Positions 1-8,145 of a DNA stretch of 64,000 nucleotides are shown here, piece after piece. The stretch lies in assembly GCA_963725085.1 (NCBI GenBank), contig CAVRXM010000002.1, forward strand, positions 59,737 through 123,736, written 5' to 3'. The translations under genes and the position numbers were made by a program. The stretch's first letter is position 1. Every line of letters starts with the position of its first letter. Under the pieces are notes generated by a model. The model ran no database searches and was not told the origin of the DNA. It saw nothing but the letters and a program-made list of their open reading frames with translations. This DNA is from VRUE01 sp963725085. GTDB taxonomy: Bacteria > Actinomycetota > Thermoleophilia > Solirubrobacterales > 70-9.

Positions 1-80
1 TGCTCCGTGTCGCTCAAGGCCTTGGGACAACTCCTACACGGATCTGGAAATGCTGAGCTGGATCGTGGTCCCTGCCCCGG

Positions 81-120
81 GGGCCGAGCGGTCGCCGGTT
101 CAAATCCGGCCTCCCCGATC
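81..120 (+). repeat. tRNA 3'-end remnant, copy 1
   Basis: Positions 94-110 form a perfect tRNA T-arm: 5-bp stem GCCGG/CCGGC around the canonical loop TTCAAAT. It is followed by CTCCCCGA, which looks like the 3' acceptor strand and discriminator of a tRNA starting CGGGGAG (tRNA-Pro-like, inferred). No anticodon or D arm lies upstream, so this is a 3' fragment and not a working tRNA. The same 40 bases recur at 13427-13466 with three mismatches, and the core recurs at 10654-10680. The rest of 1-285 holds nothing else I can support. Confidence 0.6.
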
Positions 121-285
121 ACCAGGTCGTCTGAAGAGGCGGATTGCGTCCCCGCGTCCCCGCTAATCCGTAAGGCTGGTTTATCGTGCGTTTGACGGCT
201 CCGGCGGCTCGATCAGGCCCGGCGGCGGCACGCTCACCGGCGCGCTACAGTGGCGCGTGGCTGCGTTCGGCAAAGGAGGAAACGG

Positions 286-948
286 ATGAAACTGTGGAAG
301 CCACGCCGGCCTGCGCAATGGGTGTTGATTCCTGGCTGTGTGGGCGTGGGCCTCGTCTTGCTGCTTGGTTCGATGGCGGGAGCCTCCGGGGCAAGGACCG
401 CACTCGGAGGCGCGGGAAGGAAGAGCTTTGTCTATGAGCCGGTTCACGCCCTTCTCATCGTCAAGGACAAGGCCACGTACGACTACTCCGCCACGAAGTG
501 GAACGGATTCGGCCGACTCCAGCAGAAGCTCGGGCCGACGGGGGTGCCGATCGTGCTCGCGCGTAGCGGGTCCTATCCCGTCAGCCTCAGCAGCCACGAC
601 ACCACCAGGGGAGATGAGACCCTCACGACGAGCGGAACGACGGATCCGTGCAGCGGGGATTGGGATGAAGGCACTCGCGGGGGCGCCATCTCCTTGCAGG
701 TCAAGCAGGACGGAGCCGGAAGGATCCGGACGACGTGGGGGCTTCCGACCGATTTCGCCTCGCCGAAATGCGGGCGCCTATACGACCAGTTCGGAGGCGG
801 GATCGAGGTGCACGCCACCGTGGGCGGCGAGATCGGCGATTCGCACCTCACTCTGAACGCTGAGGGCAGGAAGACCAAGACGTCCAGCGACGGCAGCACC
901 CAGCAGACGGTCAGTTGGGACGGCAGGGTCGTTCTCGATCGTAAGTGA
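286..948 (+). CDS. exported hypothetical protein
   Basis: A 220-residue protein of unknown function. The start at 286 is chosen because AAAGGAGG (272-279) sits 6 bases before this ATG; an in-frame start at 250 has no such site. Residues 1-35 are a signal peptide: basic MKLWKPRR, then a long hydrophobic stretch with an Ala/Gly-rich cleavage region. The mature part is Gly/Thr/Ser-rich with a pair of cysteines near the middle, and looks like a secreted beta-rich protein. No catalytic motif is visible. Confidence 0.7.
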   Translation: MKLWKPRRPAQWVLIPGCVGVGLVLLLGSMAGASGARTALGGAGRKSFVYEPVHALLIVKDKATYDYSATKWNGFGRLQQKLGPTGVPIVLARSGSYPVSLSSHDTTRGDETLTTSGTTDPCSGDWDEGTRGGAISLQVKQDGAGRIRTTWGLPTDFASPKCGRLYDQFGGGIEVHATVGGEIGDSHLTLNAEGRKTKTSSDGSTQQTVSWDGRVVLDRK

Positions 949-1136
949 TCGAGGTTTCGTCGCTGCCGATTACTTCCACTGTTGTGGGTCATCCCGAATC
1001 TGACGGAGACTGATCCACCCCCGGGTCGGGACCGCAGGACGGTGTCGGGTCGTGAGCTGCCTTGCACCAGAGTCGCGAGTCGGCGCGTCCATCCTTCATT
1101 TCAGCCCCCAGCCGGTTCGCCTCGTCTGGAGGATGG

Positions 1137-1171
1137 GCGTGGTACCAACTTGGTACCGAACGCATCGTCCG
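1137..1171 (+). repeat. 35-bp direct repeat with palindrome, copy 1
   Basis: Matches 2079-2113 with one mismatch. It contains the perfect inverted repeat GGTACCAACTTGGTACC (8-bp arms, 1-base centre). The second copy is the 3' end of the sigma factor gene on the minus strand, so this copy looks like a duplicated fragment of that gene end. The two copies bracket the hypothetical gene at 1240-2001. Confidence 0.6.
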
Positions 1172-1190
1172 CATCGTCCGATTAGCCGAA

Positions 1191-1211
1191 AGCTCGCTTC
1201 GAAAGCGAGCT
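1191..1211. other. perfect 9-bp hairpin before hypothetical gene
   Basis: AGCTCGCTT (1191-1199) pairs perfectly with AAGCGAGCT (1203-1211) across a 3-base loop. It lies just upstream of the gene starting near 1240, and the reading frame is open through it from 1186. It may be coding, a regulatory hairpin or part of the repeat structure. No U-tract follows, so a terminator is unlikely. Confidence 0.35.
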
Positions 1212-1239
1212 TCCATTTGAAAAGGTTCTGGTCGAGCAG

Positions 1240-2001
1240 GTGCTCGACCCGCGGCTGGGCGTCAAGGGAGGCACGGGAAAGGAAGACCCGGTATCGATCA
1301 ACGTGGGAATCGCTGCCGAGGAGTGGTTCCTCACCCCGAAGGTGGTCTATCAGCACGGGGCAAACTTCATCTCCTTCAACTTCAAGGCGGTCCACGCCAG
1401 CCTTTTGCCGATCGTTCCATTCAACGGCGTCGAGGTGATCTTGGAGTTCAGCGGCAGCATCCGGTTCGACATCGGGCCGTCGGCTGAAGCCAAGCGCACG
1501 TACCCATCCACAACCGATCCCGGCCCGAACGTCACCGGGACCGTGGGCGAATTTGTCCCGGTGAAACCCAGGGCGCTGGGGATTGCAGCCACCATCACGG
1601 ATGCGGGCAAGAAGGCGAGCCAGCTGGCTCAGGATGACGTCAAGAAGATGGTCCTCAACCTGGCGCGGCGGGACGGCGCGGCGTGCTGGGTCGCGTGGGA
1701 GGCGATCGGGGAGGAGTCCACTCCCGCTTGGCGGCAGATGCGGGTGGACTGGGGCAAACGGGTCGGACCGGATGCAGAAACGGCCTGGATGGAAGGCAAC
1801 AAGCAGGTTGACGACATGTTGAAAGCGCTGGAGAAGGCAAAGGAGGGCGAACGCGAGAAACGGGCGAAAGATTGGAAGAAGAAATACGGCGGCGCGACGC
1901 CGCAGCCCGACTTCGAGTTCATGCGCGAGGCCGTCTTTCAACAGCTGAAGGGCTACGACGAGGACGAGGGAGACCTGCCGCAGCTGGTCGAAAGCTTGTA
2001 G
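1240..2001 (+). CDS. hypothetical protein, possibly 5'-truncated
   Basis: I do not recognise this 253-residue protein. The N-terminal half is beta-rich and hydrophobic. The C-terminal half (about residues 150-250) is helical, charged and Trp/Lys/Glu-rich, with a coiled-coil-like Lys/Glu stretch near residue 205. GTG 1240 is the first usual start, but the frame stays open back to a TAG at 1183 and reads like protein, so a CTG start at 1228 or loss of the original 5' end is possible. No Shine-Dalgarno site is visible. The gene lies between two copies of a 35-bp repeat (1137-1171 and 2079-2113), which suggests an inserted segment. Confidence 0.55.
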   Translation: MLDPRLGVKGGTGKEDPVSINVGIAAEEWFLTPKVVYQHGANFISFNFKAVHASLLPIVPFNGVEVILEFSGSIRFDIGPSAEAKRTYPSTTDPGPNVTGTVGEFVPVKPRALGIAATITDAGKKASQLAQDDVKKMVLNLARRDGAACWVAWEAIGEESTPAWRQMRVDWGKRVGPDAETAWMEGNKQVDDMLKALEKAKEGEREKRAKDWKKKYGGATPQPDFEFMREAVFQQLKGYDEDEGDLPQLVESL

Positions 2002-2072
2002 GTCTGCGGGCGGGGTCTCGCGCCCCATGAACTATCGCCGCCTCGGGGCCTGGACAATCCGGACGTGCGCCC

Positions 2073-2660
2073 TCAACTGCGTGGTACCAACTTGGTACCG
2101 GACGCATCGTCCGATCTCTCCGAGGTAAGCGCCTTCGCGACCCGGCCACGGGCTCTGAACAGGCGGCTGGTAATCGTCGCCTCGGGAACCCGCATGGCCC
2201 TGGCGGCCTCGCCGTAGGAGAGGCCTGCCACGTCGACGGCAACGATCACATCGCGCGACGCGGCGGGCAGCGCCGCGATCGTCGCGAACACCTCGCGCGT
2301 CTCTGCTGCCGCCGGCGGCTGCGTGGCGCTGCCGGGGTCGGGCAGTTCCAGGGACTCGAACTCGGACCCCGTTGCCTGGGGACGGCGCGCCACGGTGCGG
2401 CGATTGTTGAGGAAGGTGTTGTGCAACGCGCGAAGGAGGTAGCCGAGGTCGTCGTCGTTTCGCACCAAGCGTGGACGCGCGAGGACATTGGCGTAGGTTT
2501 CCTGTACGAGGTCCTCGGCGTCCACGCGCGAGCCGCACAGCGCCCACGCGGCGCGGAAGAGTCGATCGAAGTGATCGCCCAGCGTCCGTGGATCGAGGAG
2601 GTGCTCCGACGCCGTCGTGGTCTCCGCGGGGCGCGTCTCCTCTGCGATCGGCATGCTCAT
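2073..2660 (-). CDS. ECF RNA polymerase sigma factor
   Basis: Sigma-70 family extracytoplasmic-function factor of about 195 residues. Region 2 is visible as FDRLFRAAWALCG followed by DAEDLVQETYANVLAR. Region 4 is the helix-turn-helix around LSYGEAARAMRVPEATITSRLFRARGR. The start at 2660 leaves a compact N-terminus; an in-frame ATG at 2693 is an alternative and neither has a strong ribosome site. No anti-sigma gene is adjacent. The last codons lie in the 35-bp repeat that also occurs at 1137-1171, so the C-terminal residues after the HTH may be recent additions. Confidence 0.85.
   Translation of the reverse strand: MSMPIAEETRPAETTTASEHLLDPRTLGDHFDRLFRAAWALCGSRVDAEDLVQETYANVLARPRLVRNDDDLGYLLRALHNTFLNNRRTVARRPQATGSEFESLELPDPGSATQPPAAAETREVFATIAALPAASRDVIVAVDVAGLSYGEAARAMRVPEATITSRLFRARGRVAKALTSERSDDASGTKLVPRS
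2079..2113 (+). repeat. 35-bp direct repeat with palindrome, copy 2
   Basis: Partner of 1137-1171 (34 of 35 bases identical), including the 17-bp inverted repeat GGTACCAACTTGGTACC. It overlaps the last codons of the ECF sigma gene on the minus strand. Confidence 0.6.
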
Positions 2661-2858
2661 CCCGATCCGCGCCCAGCGGGGTGCTGATCGCATCCGGATT
2701 CGTGGTCGGGGCAGCCAGCGGTAGGGGTCTGACCGCGGCCTCCTCGTTCAATCGCTCGCCTCCGCCAACCCGCCTCAGGCGGGTCGGCGAGAACGAGCAC
2801 GCCGCCGGCGGAGGGCGGAAGCTCGAAGCGTCCGTTCTTCCGCCCTCCCTTCGTCTCG

Positions 2859-3047
2859 CTAGACGTTGCCGTCGCCATCGCTCGGGCCACCGTTGTTGTC
2901 GGCGTCGTGATCCCCGCCGTTGTGCTGCGGGATGCCGCGATGATTGTGACGGTGGTGTGCAGCCGTCGCGGCCGGCACCGCACCCGCGGCGACGATCCCC
3001 ATTACGGCGAGGACCATGGCGATCCGGGCCTTCATTGTCGAGAGCAT
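2859..3047 (-). CDS. small secreted His/Asp/Gly-rich protein
   Basis: A 62-residue protein. Residues 1-28 are a signal peptide with an Ala-rich cleavage region. The short mature part is rich in His, Asn, Asp and Gly, suggesting metal binding or a disordered surface peptide (inference). A GAGGAG site lies 6-7 bases before the ATG on the minus strand, which supports expression. It lies downstream of the lipoprotein at 3073-3681 in the same direction. No family assigned. Confidence 0.6.
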   Translation of the reverse strand: MLSTMKARIAMVLAVMGIVAAGAVPAATAAHHRHNHRGIPQHNGGDHDADNNGGPSDGDGNV

Positions 3048-3072
3048 CGTTTTCTCCTCGTGGTTTGGGTGG

Positions 3073-3681
3073 TCATGTGAGGAAGCTCGATATGGCGCGC
3101 TCGAGCGCAGGTCCCTGCTGGGACCACTGCGCGGGCGGCGCCGCGCCGACCACGACGGTCGTGGCCTTCGCGCCGGCGACGATGCAGGCGACCTCGCGGT
3201 AGCTGCGCCCGGTCGACGTCTTGTAGACGTCGATCACGCAGGAGCCGTGCCCGCTCCGGAACCGGAGGCCGGTCGCCGAGGCGACCCGCCTGACGTCCAC
3301 ATCGCCCTCATCGCGGTTGTGGTCGAGCCGGAAGCTACCCCAATTCGACAGCGTCTCCGTGCCCTGTCGGGGCGTCGCATTCAGGTAACCCCGGATCTCT
3401 CCGGTTGGCGCCCGGACGGCGGCGGAGAAGGTGCCGGGGTCGGATCGGATCGATTGCCAGCCGAGCGGATAGGCAAGCCGAGCCACGCCGCCTGGGAGCC
3501 GGCCCGTGTGCCATGGGCGGGGCGGAGGCGAAGGCTGGAGCCAGACGAACGCTCGCGCCTGTCGCGCCTGGCTCGTCGACTGCGGCGCCGATGTGGTGCT
3601 CGAGGAGCCCCCGCCGTATCCTCCGCCGCAACCTGCGAGCGCGAACGCGAGCGTGGCGAGTATCGCCGCCCAGGCCGCCAT
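3073..3681 (-). CDS. putative lipoprotein
   Basis: A 202-residue exported lipoprotein. It opens with a hydrophobic signal and a lipobox ending in LAGC, followed by a Gly/Ser/Thr linker, then a globular domain with two cysteines (near GHGSCVIDVY and EVACIV) that may pair. The fold resembles lipoproteins that bind or shield cell-surface components, but I cannot assign a function. The ATG at 3681 overlaps the stop of the upstream tautomerase-like gene (TGATG), so the two are translationally coupled. Confidence 0.7.
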   Translation of the reverse strand: MAAWAAILATLAFALAGCGGGYGGGSSSTTSAPQSTSQARQARAFVWLQPSPPPRPWHTGRLPGGVARLAYPLGWQSIRSDPGTFSAAVRAPTGEIRGYLNATPRQGTETLSNWGSFRLDHNRDEGDVDVRRVASATGLRFRSGHGSCVIDVYKTSTGRSYREVACIVAGAKATTVVVGAAPPAQWSQQGPALERAISSFLT

Positions 3682-3914
3682 CAGGGGCCTCCGTCGGTGT
3701 CGGCGCGTCCGAGCGCCTTGATGTCGTCTGCGGTGAGAAGCTCGTCGCCGACTCCCCACTCGCCGCTGGCGACCTCTTCGAGCACGCACCACGTCCGCTG
3801 GCGCATGCACTCGCCCTCGATCGCGACCATCGCGTTTGTGAGGCGCTTGACGATCTCCTGCTTTTGAGGGGCTGTGAAGACGCCCGCAATGACCTTGACC
3901 TGGATGAGCGACAT
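3681..3914 (-). CDS. 4-oxalocrotonate tautomerase-family protein lacking Pro1
   Basis: A 77-residue member of the 4-OT-like tautomerase family: beta strand LIQVKVIAGVF, a helix rich in Lys/Glu, then EEVASGEWGVGDELLT. In active tautomerases the residue after Met is the catalytic N-terminal proline. Here the codon at 3909-3911 (minus strand TCG) encodes Ser, one transition from CCG Pro. As written the enzyme should lack classical tautomerase activity. It is coupled by TGATG to the lipoprotein gene downstream and divergent from the LuxR-type regulator. Confidence 0.75.
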   Translation of the reverse strand: MSLIQVKVIAGVFTAPQKQEIVKRLTNAMVAIEGECMRQRTWCVLEEVASGEWGVGDELLTADDIKALGRADTDGGP

Positions 3915-3917
3915 CTT

Positions 3918-6917
3918 GTGTTCCTTCTCGGGAGGGGCTGGTGGTGCGGCCATCATCCGACCGAGCGGCGCCCCGCACATCGGGCAGATCCCCTGACATC
4001 GACCCCCGAACATTGCGCAGGCCCCTTCCCGCGGCCTACGATCATCTGCATCGGCCAGCCTGCCCTTGCCCAGCCCGCTGCGCTGCTCGAGCGCGAGCTC
4101 GAGCTCGAGCGCATTGTCGTCGCGCTGCGCGCCGCGGGCCGTCAGGCCGGGGAAGTCGTCGTCATCGAGGGCGCTGCCGGGATGGGCAAGTCGCGGCTGC
4201 TCGAAGAGGCACGCGCGCGTGCCTCGGACCTCGGTCTCAGGGTCGTGGGCGCGCGGGCGACGGAGCTTGAGCAGGGGTTCCCATTCGGGGTCGTCCGCCA
4301 GCTCTTCGAGCGCCCTCTACTGGAGGCCGACAGCGCCGAGCGCGAGGGCTGGCTTTCTGGAGCGGCGGCGCTGGCCGCCGATGTGCTCATCACCGCGCCG
4401 CCGTCGGGCACCGAGGCGATGGCGCCGGGTCCAGCCACGAGCGATCCCGGCTATGCCCTGCATCACGGCCTCTACTGGCTGGCTTCGAACCTCGCCGCCA
4501 AATCTTCGCTCACCCTCGTCGTCGACGACCTCCAGTGGTGTGACGCGCCATCGGTGCGAACCCTCGCGTTCATCGCGCGCCGGCTCGAGGGGCTGCCGCT
4601 CTCGCTGGTTCTCGCGACGCGGCCGCTCGATCCCGCACTCACTCCCGAGGCTGCGACGCTCGTCGGCGATCCCGGCACCGAAACGCTGGTCCTCGCCCCG
4701 CTGACGAAGGCGGCAATCGGCGCAGTGGTAGCCGCGCGGTTGGCCGACAAGCCAGACGATCGGTTCGTCCACGCGTGTCTCGAGGTGACCGGCGGGAATC
4801 CGTTTCTCGTCGGAGAGCTGCTCGCTGAGGCGGCGGCTCGCGGCCTCGCCCCCACAGCGCTCGCCGCCGACGATCTCCGCGAGATAGTTCCCCGCGGCGT
4901 CGCCAACGCGGTCCTGCTTCGCCTGGCGAGGCAGCCGCCAGCGGCCACCGCGCTGGCCCGGGCGCTCAGCGTCCTGGGCGATGGCGCACAGGTGGGCGAC
5001 GCGGGGCAGCTGGCCGGACTCGCGGGCACCGAGCTGGAAGCGGCGATGGAGGCACTGGTCTTCGCCGGCGTCGTGGATTCCGGCGCGACGGTCCGATTTA
5101 CCCACCCGATCTTGCGGACGGCGATCCACGACGACCTCTCTCCGGCCGAGCGCGAGCGCCTGCACCATTCCGCAGCGGCGATCCTGCGCGAGCGCGGATC
5201 ATCGGTAGGCCGGGTCGCCGCGCAGATCATGCACACCGAGCCCGCCGCCGATCCCGGCGCGGTGGCGCTACTGCGGGACGCGGCTCGCGACGCACTCGCC
5301 CTCGGCGACGCAGCCGGCGCGGCCGCCCTGCTCTCCCGCGCCCTCGACGAGCCTCCCCTTATCGGCGACCGTGCCGCGGTCCTGCTCGAGCTCGGCCAGG
5401 CGCGCGCCCGCACCGGCGCAGTGGACGCGATCGAGCCCTTGACCGAGATCGTCGAGGGAAGCGAAGACGCCACCGCGATCGCAGCGGCGGCGATCGAGCT
5501 CGGGGGGATGCTCTTCTTCACCGGCCGCGCGGCCGAGGGAGCAGCGATCCTGCGCCGTGCCCAGGAGCGGCTACCGGCCGAGGAGCCGGCACGCGGGCAG
5601 CTCGAGGTCGCGCTACTTGGCCTCAGCTCCACCTCGGCGTCGGCCCGGCGCGAGGCCGAGGCCGCGATCGATTCCCTACGAGACCCTGGCGGCCCCGCAT
5701 GCAACGTGCTGGAGGCCACCACGCTCGCCACGCTGGCGATGAACGAGATGCTGTACGTGGGCTCGGCGTCCGCCACTATCGACCTCGCCGAGCGCGCGAT
5801 CGCGGCGGGCCTTCCGCCCGAGCCTCACCGCGGCGAGAATTGGGCGAACCTGGCCCTGGGGGCCCTCGGGGTCGCAGACGCTCTTGACGAGGCCCTCCGT
5901 GGCACGGACGAGATCCTGGCGCAGGCGCGCGAACGCGGAGCGGCACTGACGGTGGTGACGATGTCGGCGCTTCGAGCGCTCATCGCATTGCGTCGCGGAG
6001 ACCTCTCCGACGCCCAGGCGGATGCACAGGCGGCAATCGAGCTCGCCCCCGAGCTGCTTGGCGCCAGATTCCTGATCCTGGCGGTGTCGGCGGCGGTCCT
6101 CGCGGGCCTCGAGCGCGACGAGACCCCTGACTCCCTGCGCCGGCTGATCGATCGCACCGGGGTTCGCTACGACACCGAGTTCACGTCGAGCTCTCAGCTT
6201 CGCTACGCCTCCGGCGTGCTTCGCGCTGCGGCCGGCAACCACGAAGCTGCGATCGAGGAGCTGCTTGGTTGCGGATCCCTCGATCCCGCCTTCGGCGGTG
6301 AGAATCCGGCCATGCTCCCTTGGCGCTCTGCCGCGGCGCTCTCGCTGTCCGAGCTCGGCCGGAACGACGAGGCTCGCAAGTTGGCCGCCGACGAGGTGCG
6401 CCGCGCGCAGGCATTCGGGGCGGCGCGCGCGATCGGCATCGCTCTACGAACCGATGCCCTCGTCGGCCCCCCCGCGGCGCGGCCCAAAGGGCTCGCGGCG
6501 GCGCTCGAGGTGCTGGCGCCATCGCCGGCGCGGCTCGAGCATGCGCGTGTTCTCGTCGACCTCGGCGCCACATTTCGGGCGGCGGGAAAGCGGACCGCGG
6601 CCCGGGAGCCCCTGCTCGACGGGCTCACGCTGGCCGCCCGCTGTGGAGCGCGGACCCTGGAGCGCCGGGCGCGGGCCGAGCTGGGAGCGATCGGCGTCCG
6701 ACCCCGTGCGTCCGAGCGCAGTGGCGAGGACTCGTTGACCCCCAGCGAGCGGCGTGTGGCCGAGCTCGCCGCGGCCGGCGGCACGAACCGTGAGATCGCC
6801 CAGAAGCTGTTCGTCACCGAGAAGACGGTTGAGACCCATCTGGGACGAGCGTTTCGCAAGCTCGAGATCTCGTCCCGGCGACAGCTCCCAGACGTGCTCG
6901 CGGACCCCGCCGCCTAA
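3918..6917 (+). CDS. LuxR-family transcriptional regulator with AAA/STAND ATPase domain
   Basis: Large regulator of the MalT/LAL type. A Walker A motif GAAGMGKS is at about residue 85 and a Walker B LVVDDLQWCD about 120 residues later. A long helical TPR-like middle follows, and a C-terminal LuxR helix-turn-helix (LTPSERRVAELAAAG then NREIAQKLFVTEKTVETHL) ends the protein. Homology to the family begins near 4080 (PAALLERE). No ATG, GTG or TTG occurs in frame between GTG 3918 and that point, so the start is uncertain; a non-standard start or a small sequence error is possible. Such proteins act as signal- and ATP-dependent activators, usually of neighbouring metabolic genes. Confidence 0.85.
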   Translation: MFLLGRGWWCGHHPTERRPAHRADPLTSTPEHCAGPFPRPTIICIGQPALAQPAALLERELELERIVVALRAAGRQAGEVVVIEGAAGMGKSRLLEEARARASDLGLRVVGARATELEQGFPFGVVRQLFERPLLEADSAEREGWLSGAAALAADVLITAPPSGTEAMAPGPATSDPGYALHHGLYWLASNLAAKSSLTLVVDDLQWCDAPSVRTLAFIARRLEGLPLSLVLATRPLDPALTPEAATLVGDPGTETLVLAPLTKAAIGAVVAARLADKPDDRFVHACLEVTGGNPFLVGELLAEAAARGLAPTALAADDLREIVPRGVANAVLLRLARQPPAATALARALSVLGDGAQVGDAGQLAGLAGTELEAAMEALVFAGVVDSGATVRFTHPILRTAIHDDLSPAERERLHHSAAAILRERGSSVGRVAAQIMHTEPAADPGAVALLRDAARDALALGDAAGAAALLSRALDEPPLIGDRAAVLLELGQARARTGAVDAIEPLTEIVEGSEDATAIAAAAIELGGMLFFTGRAAEGAAILRRAQERLPAEEPARGQLEVALLGLSSTSASARREAEAAIDSLRDPGGPACNVLEATTLATLAMNEMLYVGSASATIDLAERAIAAGLPPEPHRGENWANLALGALGVADALDEALRGTDEILAQARERGAALTVVTMSALRALIALRRGDLSDAQADAQAAIELAPELLGARFLILAVSAAVLAGLERDETPDSLRRLIDRTGVRYDTEFTSSSQLRYASGVLRAAAGNHEAAIEELLGCGSLDPAFGGENPAMLPWRSAAALSLSELGRNDEARKLAADEVRRAQAFGAARAIGIALRTDALVGPPAARPKGLAAALEVLAPSPARLEHARVLVDLGATFRAAGKRTAAREPLLDGLTLAARCGARTLERRARAELGAIGVRPRASERSGEDSLTPSERRVAELAAAGGTNREIAQKLFVTEKTVETHLGRAFRKLEISSRRQLPDVLADPAA

Positions 6918-7008
6918 CCGGTTTCGCTGCGCCGGCCGATCCGCCCCACCGAGCGTTCGCTCGTCTACGCTGAACCCGACAGCAACGATCCGCGAGATAG
7001 GAATGCGA

Positions 7009-7461
7009 ATGACCGGGAAAGCAGATTTCACCACAGAGGAGTGGGATGCGATCGCGGAGGGGCCGACGAGCGCGGGAATGATCGTTTCGACTGCCGAGCG
7101 GGGCGGGACCTTCCGGGAGACCTTTGCGATGGCGAAGGCCTACACCGAGGCCCGTAAGGAGCATGGCGACTCCGCGCTCCTTGACGAGCTCGTCTCGAGC
7201 AAGCCCGACATGGACCGCACCAGAGCTCACTCTGCAGAGGAGTTGAAAGAACACGGTCTGCAGCGGGTTCGGGATGCGATCGGGGTGCTTGAGCAGAAGG
7301 CGACGCCGGAGGAGGTCGAGGACTACCGGCGTTTCGTCATCTCGCTCGCGAACCGAGTCGCGGGGGCCAAGACAGAGAAGGCCGATCAGTCGGCCAGCGA
7401 CGCAGAGAGCGCAGCAATCGCGGAGATCGCCGAAGCGCTCGGGACACACCACGACCGCTGA
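7009..7461 (+). CDS. conserved hypothetical protein
   Basis: About 150 residues, acidic and helical, without signal peptide or membrane segment. An AGGA site (6998-7001) is best placed for the ATG at 7009; ATG 7003 is also in frame. The pattern of a short DFTTEEWDAI opening, a Thr/Met-rich helix and a terminal SDAESAAIAEIAEALG helix resembles actinobacterial proteins sometimes compared with TerB-like domains, but I would not assign a function. Confidence 0.6.
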   Translation: MTGKADFTTEEWDAIAEGPTSAGMIVSTAERGGTFRETFAMAKAYTEARKEHGDSALLDELVSSKPDMDRTRAHSAEELKEHGLQRVRDAIGVLEQKATPEEVEDYRRFVISLANRVAGAKTEKADQSASDAESAAIAEIAEALGTHHDR

Positions 7462-7597
7462 GGACTGTGCCTGGCGAGCCGCGGCAGACAGGGTTTCTTC
7501 CGGCCCAGCCGGACCGGGCGAACAACTACAGCCCGCTGGCGCATGCAACGGGTTTGACGGGTGAGGAGCCGACGGCTCCGGCCGATAGCAGGCGACG

Positions 7598-8071
7598 CTA
7601 CTCCGACCTGACCTGCCGCGGGTCTTTCGGCGTGGCGTTGACCTCCGCCAACAGGTCCCGCAGCTCGGCGAATCGCCGGGGACCGAGCGTCTGCGTCCAC
7701 TCGGCCTCGATCTCAAGGACGACCTCTCGCATCGCCGCGCTCGCCGCACGCCCGCGCGGCGATAGTCGTATGCGCTTGAAACGCTGATCGTCGCAGTCCT
7801 CGACGCGTTCCAGGTATCCGAGCTTTTCCATCTGTCCGAGCAGGTAGTTCAGGGCTTGCCTGGTCATCCGCGTGCGGATCGCGAGATCCGAGGGGCGCAT
7901 GTCCTCGGGCCCCGGGTACTGCAGGACGCTCAGATGGGGAGCGATCAGGTCGCTGTAGCCACGCTCGTGCAGGCCGGCCAGCATCCTCTCATGCACCGTT
8001 TCCCAAGGCATGCGCAGCAGCGCGCCGATAAGTGGGCGGGGAGCGGCTGCCTGTTTCTCTGGAAGAGTCAA
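7598..8071 (-). CDS. MarR-family transcriptional regulator
   Basis: Winged-helix repressor of about 157 residues. The DNA-binding core is RPSDLAIRTRMTRQALNYLLGQMEKLGYLERV followed by the wing DDQRFKRIRLSPRG. An open frame extends to ATG 8113, but that start would lie upstream of the probable -10 element of this gene, so the TTG at 8071 is preferred. It is divergent from the cupin gene at 8146, and the intervening DNA carries two matching 15-bp operators (8067-8081 and 8109-8123). Autoregulation and repression of the cupin gene are the obvious model (inference). Confidence 0.85.
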   Translation of the reverse strand: MTLPEKQAAAPRPLIGALLRMPWETVHERMLAGLHERGYSDLIAPHLSVLQYPGPEDMRPSDLAIRTRMTRQALNYLLGQMEKLGYLERVEDCDDQRFKRIRLSPRGRAASAAMREVVLEIEAEWTQTLGPRRFAELRDLLAEVNATPKDPRQVRSE

Positions 8072-8081
8072 GTGACTTGAC
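8067..8081. promoter_or_regulatory. MarR operator 1 (perfect palindrome)
   Basis: GTCAAGTGACTTGAC is a perfect inverted repeat (7-bp arms, 1-base centre). It overlaps the -35 hexamer TTGACA (8077-8082) of the cupin promoter, so a bound repressor would block polymerase. Confidence 0.75.
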
Positions 8082-8105
8082 AAAGGTACAGGGTCTGCAT
8101 ATATA
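8077..8105 (+). promoter_or_regulatory. sigma-70 promoter of the cupin gene
   Basis: TTGACA (8077-8082) and TATATA (8100-8105) are separated by exactly 17 bases. This is the best consensus promoter in the window and reads towards the cupin gene at 8146. Confidence 0.75.
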
Positions 8106-8108
8106 GTC

Positions 8109-8123
8109 GTCAAGTCACTTTAC
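8109..8123. promoter_or_regulatory. MarR operator 2
   Basis: GTCAAGTCACTTTAC matches operator 1 with a single arm mismatch. Its start is 42 bp (four helical turns) from that of operator 1, placing both sites on one face of the DNA, downstream of the cupin -10 element. Confidence 0.7.
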
Positions 8124-8145
8124 CCAATTCCAAGAGGAGACCGCA

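Noticed and set aside
1096..2028. Long minus-strand frame opposite the hypothetical gene 1240-2001
   Set aside because: Arg/His/Pro-rich composition typical of an antisense frame in GC-rich DNA; the plus-strand frame has a balanced composition and helical C-terminus.
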